A DNA stretch of 15,924 nucleotides from Chloroflexota bacterium (GTDB lineage Bacteria > Chloroflexota > Limnocylindria > Limnocylindrales > CSP1-4), in contig DAIERN010000013.1 in assembly GCA_027346765.1 (NCBI GenBank), forward strand, positions 1-15,924. Reading direction: 5' to 3'. Within the stretch, counting starts at the first letter, position 1, and the number at the start of each line of letters is the position of its first letter. Made by a program: the position numbers and the translations under genes. A model generated the notes under the pieces. It was not told the DNA's origin. It saw only the letters and a list, made by a program, of their open reading frames with translations, and searched no databases. Below are positions 1-5,615 of the stretch, piece by piece.

Positions 1-206
1 AAGCGCAGCCGCTCGAGCAGCGGCACGGAGGTATCGCAGGCCTGGGCGAGCACGCGCTGGTTGAACTCCAGCAGCGACAGCTCGCGGTTGATGTACGGGA
101 TGCGGGTCTGCGCGGCTGCCCGGCGGGCGCGGCCTGAACCGGCCGGCCGGTGGCTCGAGGCACGCTCGGTCGGCGCCTGCTCGCGCTCAGGGCGAACGGC
201 GGTCAT
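1..206 (-). CDS. ppk1: Polyphosphate kinase, N-terminal fragment (cut by window edge)
   Basis: Only the first 68 codons lie in the window; the gene runs off the left edge. Reverse-strand translation from the ATG at 206-204 gives a basic, disordered leader of about 35 residues, then YINRELSLLEFNQRVL and SVPLLERLRF. This is the conserved opening of the PPK1 N domain (family consensus FINRELSWLEFNxRVL). PPK1 reversibly transfers the terminal phosphate of ATP to polyphosphate through an autophosphorylated histidine, which would lie outside the window. A ppx-like gene divergently placed within 1 kb supports the call, since ppk and ppx are commonly neighbours. The start has a TAGACT hexamer nine bases upstream and no Shine-Dalgarno. 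The kinase active site cannot be inspected here. Confidence 0.88.
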   Translation of the reverse strand, partial: MTAVRPEREQAPTERASSHRPAGSGRARRAAAQTRIPYINRELSLLEFNQRVLAQACDTSVPLLERLR

Positions 207-215
207 AAGCAGCCC

Positions 216-221
216 AGTCTA
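216..221 (-). promoter_or_regulatory. Putative -10 element of ppk1
   Basis: TAGACT on the minus strand ends nine bases before the ppk1 ATG. This fits the TAnnnT -10 pattern seen before other genes in the window and would give a nearly leaderless transcript. No good -35 is visible. Confidence 0.4.
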
Positions 222-240
222 GCGATCAGGGACATTCCGA

Positions 241-270
241 CCGATGGTGGTGCACGGACGCACCAATCGG
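241..270. promoter_or_regulatory. Imperfect dyad near the ppk1 -35 region
   Basis: CCGAT-gg-TGGTGC pairs with GCACCA-ATCGG around a short centre. The arms match except for two inserted bases. It lies about 20-50 bp upstream of the putative ppk1 -10, so it could be an operator. This is inference from symmetry and position only. Confidence 0.35.
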
Positions 271-360
271 CCAGCACCCGAAGGTACCGACACTTGTCTG
301 CCGCTCACCGGGTCAACGGTCCGGGAAATGGCGAAGATGCCCGTCAAAACGCCGGTTTTC

Positions 361-410
361 GCGCCGTTCCGCGCCGTTTTCGGCCGTTTCCTGCCGTTTC
401 GAGCCGTCCA
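361..410. repeat. Five 10-bp-phased GCCGTT repeats
   Basis: Five consecutive 10-bp units carry GCCGTT at 363, 373, 383 and 393, with GCCGTC at 403. On the minus strand they read AAACGGC-nnn. The spacing is one helical turn, typical of direct-repeat sites for response regulators. The array lies 140-195 bp upstream of the putative ppk1 -10. Function is unproven. Confidence 0.6.
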
Positions 411-431
411 GCGGCACAAATCGCTCAAGAA

Positions 432-448
432 GAGGCGCACGGCGCCTC
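432..448 (-). terminator. Hairpin downstream of the DUF971 gene
   Basis: GAGGCGC-acg-GCGCCTC is a perfect 7-bp GC-rich stem with a 3-base loop, about 80 bp after the DUF971 stop. On the minus strand it is followed by TTCTTGA, a short T-rich stretch. It is a plausible intrinsic terminator separating this gene from ppk1, though the U-tract is weak. Confidence 0.5.
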
Positions 449-526
449 GTTCCGGGCACTTTCGGGACGGATGGCCCGCTCAACGGGAGGTACCGCCAGT
501 GAGGCGCGCGCTAAACCCAGGCGTGG

Positions 527-937
527 TTATCCCAGGCGGCGTGGCCCCGCAGGCTGGCTGTGATCGCCGTGCGCGGCGTGCTCCTTCGCTCGTCGCTGAG
601 TGTCGGCGGGGCAGGGGCATTCCTCGCGCAGGCGAGCGAACGTGTAGAAGCCGGTGTGATGGCCGTCGGCCCACGTCGGCTGGAGCGCGTACGTGCCGAC
701 CAGGGCAATGTCAGTCAGCTGCATCTGGATGGGCGTCAGCTGCGGGTTGGAGTCCAGCCAGCCGGGGATGCCGGCCTCGCCGCGGCAGTAGGCGCACGGG
801 CACAGCCAGCGCAGCGTCTCGAAGTCGTAGACCGTCACGTGGCCGTCGGGCCACTCCAGCTCGAGCGTCGCGGCGGCGCGATCGGCATGAACGCGCACGG
901 GCGCCACGTATTCGCGACCGCTGACAAAGGAGGACAC
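527..937 (-). CDS. DUF971 (GBBH-like N-terminal domain) protein
   Basis: A 136-residue protein with the DUF971 / gamma-butyrobetaine-hydroxylase-like N-terminal fold. Hallmarks are the LELEWPDGHVTVYDFETLRWLCPCAYC stretch (split LELEWPDGHV / TVYDF / LRWLCPCAYC), the MQLTDIALVGTYALQPTW segment, and the closing DGHHTGFYTFARLREECPC. The cysteines CPCAYC are the family's probable metal-binding site. Stand-alone members occur widely, often near Fe-S or ApbC/Mrp-type genes, but their function is not settled. The frame stays open upstream to a TTG at 991 that would overlap the divergent ppx start. I prefer the GTG at 937 because TACCGT sits exactly six bases before it, as at other starts here. The tail after CPCP is disordered and histidine-rich (HAAHGDH). 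Transcription runs toward ppk1. Confidence 0.8.
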   Translation of the reverse strand: MSSFVSGREYVAPVRVHADRAAATLELEWPDGHVTVYDFETLRWLCPCAYCRGEAGIPGWLDSNPQLTPIQMQLTDIALVGTYALQPTWADGHHTGFYTFARLREECPCPADTQRRAKEHAAHGDHSQPAGPRRLG

Positions 938-943
938 GCAGGA

Positions 944-949
944 ACGGTA
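944..949 (-). promoter_or_regulatory. Putative -10 of the DUF971 gene
   Basis: TACCGT on the minus strand followed by six bases and then GTG at 937. The geometry is identical to the Nudix and aldehyde dehydrogenase genes, which suggests a leaderless transcript and supports this start over the upstream TTG. Confidence 0.4.
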
Positions 950-984
950 ACCCAATCTGCCGCCGAGGCCGCAAACTGGGGCGC

Positions 985-1935
985 GTGGCAAAGCGACGTC
1001 AGCAGCAGGTGGGCGCGGCGATCGACGTCGGCAGCAACAGCATCCACCTGCTCGTCGCCCGGGTGGGCACGCCCCAGACGATGGCGCGCCGCGGCCTGAC
1101 CGTGCTCGACGACCGCAGCCAGCTGTTGGGGCTGGGCGAACAGGTCGATCGGGAAGGTCGGATGCTCATCGAGCAGCGCCGCCAGATCATGTCGGGCATC
1201 GCTGAGTACCTGCTGCTCGCCCGCTCGATGGGCGCGACCCAGCTGACGCTGATCGGCACCGAGCCATTCCGCCGTGCGGCGAACGGGCCGGATGTCGCGA
1301 TCGAGGTGGGCACTATCACCGGCATTCCGCTGCACGTGATCACCGAGCACACCGAAGCGCTGCTGACGTTCGTTGGCGTCACCGCGGGCGTGCCGCCCAA
1401 CGAGCCACTGGTCGTCGCGGATATCGGCGGCGGGTCGACGGAGGTGAGCATCCACACTCCGGGCACACCGCTCAAAGTGCTGCCGCTGGCGATTGGCTCC
1501 GCCCGACTCACCCGCTCGATCGTCGAGCACGATCCACCGACGGCCCGCGAGATGGACGCGCTCGATGCCGCTGCCCAACAGGTCATGCGTGAGCTGCCGC
1601 GCCAGGCGTGGCCGGGTGGTGTGCCGCGCGCTGTCTTCGTGGGTGGCACGGCGACCAACGTGGCGCGCCTGGGCCGGCTCACGCGGGCTGGTCTCGCGGA
1701 GGATCGGCGCACGCTGGCGAAGCTATCGAGCGACCAGGTGGTCGAGCACTTTGGCGTGCGGCCGCAGAGAGCGCGGCAGCTGCCTGCCGGTGCGGCCATC
1801 GTTGCGGCGATGCTCGAGCGACTGGGTCTCGAGGAGGCCGTCACTGCAGAGCGCAGCCTGCGCGACGGCGCGATCATCGCTGCGGCGCGGTACGGCGACG
1901 CGTGGCCGGCGCGCATCGCGCAGCTGTTCGTCTAG
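985..1935 (+). CDS. Ppx/GppA family phosphatase (exopolyphosphatase-like)
   Basis: A 316-residue ASKHA-fold protein. The nucleotide/phosphate-binding motifs are in order: AIDVGSNSIHLLVA (about 12-25), VITEHTEALLTFVGV (about 118-132, matching the ISGEEEA region that supplies a catalytic glutamate in this family), DIGGGSTEV (146-154), GGTATNVA (about 219-226) and RSLRDG near the C-terminus. The family removes phosphate from polyphosphate ends and/or hydrolyses pppGpp. At about 310 residues this is the short, two-domain form lacking the HD-type C-terminal domain of E. coli Ppx. Proximity to ppk1 favours polyphosphate over pppGpp as substrate. The GTG at 985 has no Shine-Dalgarno next to it; a second GTG lies at 1009. 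The stop TAG shares CTAG with the convergent ArsR-type gene. Confidence 0.9.
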   Translation: MAKRRQQQVGAAIDVGSNSIHLLVARVGTPQTMARRGLTVLDDRSQLLGLGEQVDREGRMLIEQRRQIMSGIAEYLLLARSMGATQLTLIGTEPFRRAANGPDVAIEVGTITGIPLHVITEHTEALLTFVGVTAGVPPNEPLVVADIGGGSTEVSIHTPGTPLKVLPLAIGSARLTRSIVEHDPPTAREMDALDAAAQQVMRELPRQAWPGGVPRAVFVGGTATNVARLGRLTRAGLAEDRRTLAKLSSDQVVEHFGVRPQRARQLPAGAAIVAAMLERLGLEEAVTAERSLRDGAIIAAARYGDAWPARIAQLFV

Positions 1936-2201
1936 CCGCTCGCCTCGTCGAGCCACTGGCGCACCGGTCGCAGCGCGCCCTTCTCGGGGTAGTGGCGCCG
2001 ATTGCGGCCCTCAGCCATCGTCTGGATCAAGCCTGCGTCGCGCAGCACGGCAAGGTGCTTCATCACGCCCCAGCGGGTCATCCCGTCGGTGCGGCTCACC
2101 AGCTGGGCAGTGCTTGATCCCGGTTGGCGCATCACCGCCCGCAGCAGTTCGCGCCGCGTTGGATCGGCCAGGGCACGCAGGACATCGTCGAGATGAGCCA
2201 T
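1932..2201 (-). CDS. ArsR-type winged-helix transcriptional regulator
   Basis: An 89-residue winged-helix protein. DDVLRALADPTRRELLRAV is the typical ArsR-family first helix pair. LVSRTDGMTRWGVMKHLAVLRDAGLI is the HTH with recognition helix, and EGRNRRHYP is the wing. It lacks the ELCVCDL-type cysteines of metal sensors, so metal sensing is unlikely. It resembles the small ArsR-type regulators that act as repressors in diverse catabolic or stress settings. A GTG at 2213 would add four residues. I prefer the ATG at 2201 because a TATTGT hexamer lies ten bases upstream. The gene is divergent from deoC, and a strong operator-like motif sits between them. Its ligand cannot be deduced. Confidence 0.85.
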   Translation of the reverse strand: MAHLDDVLRALADPTRRELLRAVMRQPGSSTAQLVSRTDGMTRWGVMKHLAVLRDAGLIQTMAEGRNRRHYPEKGALRPVRQWLDEASG

Positions 2202-2211
2202 CAAGTTATCC

Positions 2212-2217
2212 ACAATA
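2212..2217 (-). promoter_or_regulatory. Putative -10 of the ArsR-type regulator
   Basis: TATTGT on the minus strand ends ten bases before the ATG at 2201. The adjacent operator-like motif (2220-2240) would then cover the -35 region, a placement expected for autorepression. Confidence 0.35.
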
Positions 2218-2219
2218 AC

Positions 2220-2240
2220 GTGACCGTCAAGTCACATGTG
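2220..2240 (-). promoter_or_regulatory. Operator-like motif, copy 1 (CACATGTGAC-N6-GTCAC)
   Basis: On the minus strand the 21-bp site reads CACATGTGAC-TTGACG-GTCAC. It combines the palindrome CACATGTG with an inverted repeat GTGAC-N6-GTCAC. A second copy at 7720-7740 agrees at 16 of 21 positions, with all 15 bases outside the 6-bp centre identical. It lies in the divergent promoter region of the ArsR-type gene and deoC, so the regulator is the natural candidate to bind it. Confidence 0.6.
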
Positions 2241-2259
2241 CAGCGCCGTCTGCCATGAC

Positions 2260-2287
2260 TTGCGCGGCGACCGCCCGGTAGTAACAT
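2260..2287 (+). promoter_or_regulatory. Putative deoC promoter
   Basis: TTGCGC (2260-2265), a 16-base spacer and TAACAT (2282-2287) resemble -35/-10 elements. The GTG start follows seven bases later, so transcription would begin at or next to the start codon. No Shine-Dalgarno is present. Confidence 0.45.
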
Positions 2288-2294
2288 CCTCGGC

Positions 2295-3281
2295 GTGAGC
2301 AAAGTTCTCGACGCGCCTGCCTCCGGGTCGCCCCAAAGGACGGCCAGCGCATTGGTGCGCGCCTGGGTGGGCCGCGGCGAGGGCATCGAGACGATGGTCG
2401 AGCGCGTTGGCGGCGTCGACCAGGTGGGTGTCGAGGAGCGCGTCGACTCGCTCAAGAAGCGATCGATCAAGCGCGAATCAAAGCTGTGGGCGCTCGATCT
2501 GGCGATCCGGATGATCGATCTGACCACGCTCGAGGGCAAAGACACGGAAGGTAAGGTCCGCGCGCTGTGTGCCAAGGGGATGCGCCCGGATCCGTCGGAT
2601 CCCACTATCCCCGGTGTCGCGGCGATCTGCATCTACCCCGCCCACGTGGCGCTCGCGAAGCAGGCTCTCGAAGGCTCGACGGTCAAGGTCGCAGCCGTGT
2701 CGACAGGCTTTCCTGCCGGTCAGACCTATACCGACGTGAAGCTCCTCGAGACGCGCCAGGCGGCAGACGCAGGGGCCGATGAGATCGACATGGTCATCGA
2801 CCGCGCGGCGTTTCTCGAAGGCGACTTCCGCCACGTGTTCGACGAGATCGTCGCGGTCAAGGAAGCGTGCGGAAACGCTCACCTGAAGGTGATCCTCGAG
2901 ACCGGCGAGCTAGAGACGTACGACAACGTTCGCCGCGCCAGCATCCTGGCGATGGCCGCCGGCGCAGATTTCATCAAGACCAGCACCGGCAAGGTGACGC
3001 CGGCGGCAACGCTGCCGGTGACACTGGTGATGCTCGAGGCCATCCGCGACTTCCACCGCCGGACAGGGCGCGTCGTCGGCATGAAGCCGGCGGGCGGCAT
3101 CCGCACGGCAAAAGAGGCGATCAGCTATCTCGTCGTCCTGTACGAGACGCTCGGCCCGCGCTGGATGACGCCCGACCTGTTCCGGTTCGGCGCGAGCAGC
3201 CTGCTCAACGACGTGCTGATGCAGATCCGCAAGGAGCGCACTGGCCGGTACCAGGGGCCCGACTACTTCACGATCGACTGA
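2295..3281 (+). CDS. deoC: Deoxyribose-phosphate aldolase, long form
   Basis: A 328-residue class I aldolase that cleaves 2-deoxyribose-5-phosphate to glyceraldehyde-3-phosphate and acetaldehyde in deoxynucleoside salvage. The Schiff-base lysine lies in FIKTSTGK (226-233, K228). The second active-site lysine is in GMKPAGGIRT (K264), and the acid/base aspartate is in EIDMVID (about D165). At 328 residues it exceeds the usual 210-260 of bacterial DeoC. The extra length is an N-terminal helical extension of about 70 residues and a C-terminal TGRYQGPDYF tail, which makes it resemble the long, animal-type DERA group. The start is a GTG with a putative -10 seven bases upstream. It probably forms a transcription unit with the GH3 gene 18 bp downstream, although no functional link between the two is obvious. 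Confidence 0.95.
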   Translation: MSKVLDAPASGSPQRTASALVRAWVGRGEGIETMVERVGGVDQVGVEERVDSLKKRSIKRESKLWALDLAIRMIDLTTLEGKDTEGKVRALCAKGMRPDPSDPTIPGVAAICIYPAHVALAKQALEGSTVKVAAVSTGFPAGQTYTDVKLLETRQAADAGADEIDMVIDRAAFLEGDFRHVFDEIVAVKEACGNAHLKVILETGELETYDNVRRASILAMAAGADFIKTSTGKVTPAATLPVTLVMLEAIRDFHRRTGRVVGMKPAGGIRTAKEAISYLVVLYETLGPRWMTPDLFRFGASSLLNDVLMQIRKERTGRYQGPDYFTID

Positions 3282-3299
3282 CGCGTGTCGGAGTAGGCG

Positions 3300-4475
3300 C
3301 TGGCCGGAATCACTCGCCGACAGTTCGTCCTTGGTGCGGCGGCCACCGCGGGGGCCGTGGTCTTGGGCTGTTCGCCGACGCAGCTCGTTACGCCGCGGCC
3401 AACCGCCAGCCGCCCGACCGCCAGCCTGTTACCGACCAACCCGCCCAGCCCAACGCCGTCGCCCAGCCAGCTGCCGCTGCGGGCGCGCGTGGCGCAGATG
3501 CTGATCTGCGGCTTTCCGGGAAGGACGCTCGCTGACGACGACCCGATCATCCGGGCGATCCGCGATGACGGACTGGGCGGCGTGATCCTGTTTGGGCGCA
3601 ACATCGGCTCGCCGGCTCAGCTGCGCAATCTCACGGACACGCTGCGCGGCGCGGCCGGGGCGCGGCCGCTGCTCATCGCGGTCGATCAGGAGGGTGGCGC
3701 GGTCGCGCGCCTCAATCCTGACGACGGCTTTCCCGCCACGCCGACCGCGGCCAAAGTGGGTCGGCGCAACGATCCCGGCTATGCCCACCAGGTCGGCAGC
3801 GATATCGGCCAGGCGCTCGCCTCAGCGGGCATCAACCTCAACCTCGCGCCCGTGGTCGACCTAAACGTGAATCCGGCCAACCCGTCAATCGGTGCGCTCG
3901 ATCGGAGCTTCTCGGCCGATCCAACCGTCGTCATGGCGATGGCCAGCGAAGTCATCGCGGGCCAGCGCGAACAGGGCGTGCTGACCACGCTCAAGCATTT
4001 TCCCGGGCTGGGCAGCGCGACCGGCAACACCGACCGCGAGTTCGTGGACATTACGACCACCTGGACCGAGGCGGAGCTCGAGCCATTTCGCCAGCTCATC
4101 GCGGCCGGCAGCACCGACCTGGTCATGGTCGGCAACGCCCTCAACGGGCAGCTCGACCTGCGCAACCCGGCCACGCTGTCCGCGCCGACGCACAACCTTT
4201 TGCGCGACGACCTGGCTTTCGATGGTGTGATCGTCACCGATGACCTGATGGCCGGCGCTTTGACCGCCAATTACACGCAGGACGTGATCTTGCGCCGCGC
4301 GATCAGGGCCGGCAACGACCTGCTGCTGCTCGCCAACACCGCGCGCGACGCGGGCGATGTCGTCCAGCCCACGCTCGATCTGATCGAGAGCCTCGTCGCC
4401 CAGCGCCAGGTCGACGAAGCCTTGATCGATGCCGCGGTCGGACGAGTCGGACGGCTCGTCGCGCCCCCTGGTTGA
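3300..4475 (+). CDS. GH3 glycosidase, TAT-exported lipoprotein (NagZ-like), CTG start
   Basis: A glycoside hydrolase family 3 protein related to NagZ beta-N-acetylhexosaminidases. The nearest ordinary start, GTG at 3357, would leave VLGC without a signal peptide. Reading upstream in frame gives ITRRQFVLGAAATAGAVVLGC, a textbook twin-arginine lipoprotein signal with lipobox cysteine 24. The frame is closed by TAG at 3294, leaving CTG at 3300 as the only credible start; GGAG at 3290-3293 gives good spacing. A Pro/Ser/Thr linker (about 25-58) leads to the GH3 barrel: GLGGVILFGRN, VDQEGGAVARL (about 128-138), LKHFPGLG (about 231-238) and VIVTDDLMAG (about 310-319, holding the nucleophile aspartate). 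The usual DSH after KHFPGHG is TDRE here, so the NagZ acid/base histidine is absent. It is 391 residues long, probably anchored outside the membrane. Confidence 0.85.
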   Translation: MAGITRRQFVLGAAATAGAVVLGCSPTQLVTPRPTASRPTASLLPTNPPSPTPSPSQLPLRARVAQMLICGFPGRTLADDDPIIRAIRDDGLGGVILFGRNIGSPAQLRNLTDTLRGAAGARPLLIAVDQEGGAVARLNPDDGFPATPTAAKVGRRNDPGYAHQVGSDIGQALASAGINLNLAPVVDLNVNPANPSIGALDRSFSADPTVVMAMASEVIAGQREQGVLTTLKHFPGLGSATGNTDREFVDITTTWTEAELEPFRQLIAAGSTDLVMVGNALNGQLDLRNPATLSAPTHNLLRDDLAFDGVIVTDDLMAGALTANYTQDVILRRAIRAGNDLLLLANTARDAGDVVQPTLDLIESLVAQRQVDEALIDAAVGRVGRLVAPPG

Positions 4476-4481
4476 TATCCT
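4476..4481 (+). promoter_or_regulatory. Putative -10 for the membrane protein gene
   Basis: TATCCT begins one base after the GH3 stop codon and ends eight bases before the ATG at 4490. It fits the window's TAnnnT pattern, hinting at a separate leaderless transcript in addition to read-through from the deoC-GH3 unit. Confidence 0.35.
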
Positions 4482-4489
4482 CGGCCACT

Positions 4490-5611
4490 ATGGCTACCGA
4501 GGTCGAAACCGCCGAGGGGGCGGCGGCCCGGAGTTCACGCACAGCAATCGAGTCGCGGCCGTACGCGCCAAGCTGGCTGGACGTAGTGGTGCGCGCCATC
4601 GACGCTGCGCCCGGGCCTACGTGGATCGCGTACGTCGTCATCGGGTTGGCGTTTCTCTTGATGGTCAACGTCGAAGGCTGGCTGGCAGGCATCCCGGTGG
4701 GCGCGCTTGACCCGGCGCAGTCGGTCTATGCCCTCTTCTTCCTCCTGCCGCTGGTCGTCTACCACTACCAGGCGCGCATCGCCGGTGAGGCTGTCGACAG
4801 CTTTCGGCCGGCGACTGATCTCGATGACGCCGCCGCCGCCAACCTCCGCTATCGCCTGACCGTCACCCCGGCTCGCTCCGCCCTCCTCGCGAGCGCCGTG
4901 GCCGTCGTGATCAACATCGGCTGGGTCGCGGCCGACCCGGCCGGCTTCCAGCTCAGCGGCAAGTCGGCCGTCTACGTCGTGCTCCGGCTCGGGAGCGAAA
5001 GCATTCTGTCGGCCGCGATCTTCGTGCTCATACTCCAGGTGCTGCGCCAGATGACCACGATTGCGGGCCTCCACCGCGCGGCAACCCACGTGGATCTGCT
5101 CCGGCCGGCGCCGGTTCACGCGTTCGCCCGGCTGACGTCGCGCACGGCCCTCGGCATCATCTCGTTTGCCGTGCTGACCGGCCTGCCGCTCCCGGGCATC
5201 CCTGAGGCGACCTGGCTGACCACGGTCTTTGCCTGGACGCTGCCCATGATCCTGCTGGGCGCCGCGGTCTTCGTGCTGCCACTGCGCGGCATGAATCGGC
5301 GTCTGGTGGAAGCGAAGACGCACTGGCTCGATGACATCGGGCGGCGCATCCACGCCACGTCCCAGGCGCTGCACCGGGTGGTCGACGGCGAGGCGACCAA
5401 CGCCACTGACATCGACGCGTCGCGGGTGGCGCAGACCCGACTCGACGGCATGAACAAGGCCCTCTCATCGCTGCTCCAGGAGCGCGATTTCGTGCGCCGA
5501 CTGCCCACTTGGCCGTGGGACGGCGGCACGGCGCGCGCTGTTGGATCCGCCATTGCGCTGCCAGTGGTGCTCTTCCTGATCACGCGCGCGCTGGACCGAG
5601 TGGTCTTCTAG
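4490..5611 (+). CDS. Polytopic membrane protein of unknown function
   Basis: I do not recognise a family. The 373-residue product has a charged, disordered N-terminus, then about six hydrophobic segments: roughly residues 43-65, 76-92, 130-147, 160-186, 218-237 and 243-263. A hydrophilic helical stretch follows (about 267-340, SQALHRVVDGEATN...RLDGMNKALSSLLQERDF), and a final membrane helix (about 353-370) ends in RALDRVVF. The soluble stretch could be a cytoplasmic helical domain. The frame is open to a TTG at 4472 overlapping the GH3 stop, but the ATG at 4490 preceded by TATCCT is the better start. It follows GH3 by 14 bases and converges on the GNAT gene with only four bases between stops. 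There are no transporter, kinase or peptidase signatures. Confidence 0.75.
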   Translation: MATEVETAEGAAARSSRTAIESRPYAPSWLDVVVRAIDAAPGPTWIAYVVIGLAFLLMVNVEGWLAGIPVGALDPAQSVYALFFLLPLVVYHYQARIAGEAVDSFRPATDLDDAAAANLRYRLTVTPARSALLASAVAVVINIGWVAADPAGFQLSGKSAVYVVLRLGSESILSAAIFVLILQVLRQMTTIAGLHRAATHVDLLRPAPVHAFARLTSRTALGIISFAVLTGLPLPGIPEATWLTTVFAWTLPMILLGAAVFVLPLRGMNRRLVEAKTHWLDDIGRRIHATSQALHRVVDGEATNATDIDASRVAQTRLDGMNKALSSLLQERDFVRRLPTWPWDGGTARAVGSAIALPVVLFLITRALDRVVF

Positions 5612-5615
5612 CCCC

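Larger units (their letters stand above)
207..526. other. 320-bp intergenic region upstream of ppk1
   Basis: I find no convincing gene here on either strand; the short open frames have no family resemblance and read through low-complexity repeats. From right to left, in the direction of ppk1 transcription, it holds a hairpin that may terminate the DUF971 gene (432-448), a 10-bp-phased GCCGTT repeat (361-410), a dyad (241-270) and a TAGACT hexamer (216-221). Confidence 0.7.

Noticed and set aside
244..924. Plus-strand open frame spanning the ppk1 upstream region and the DUF971 gene
   Set aside because: The translation is Arg/Ala-rich low complexity, and the minus strand holds a clear DUF971 protein over half of it.
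1932..2201. Metal-responsive ArsR/SmtB repressor
   Set aside because: The alpha-3 cysteine motif and other clustered Cys/His ligands are absent.
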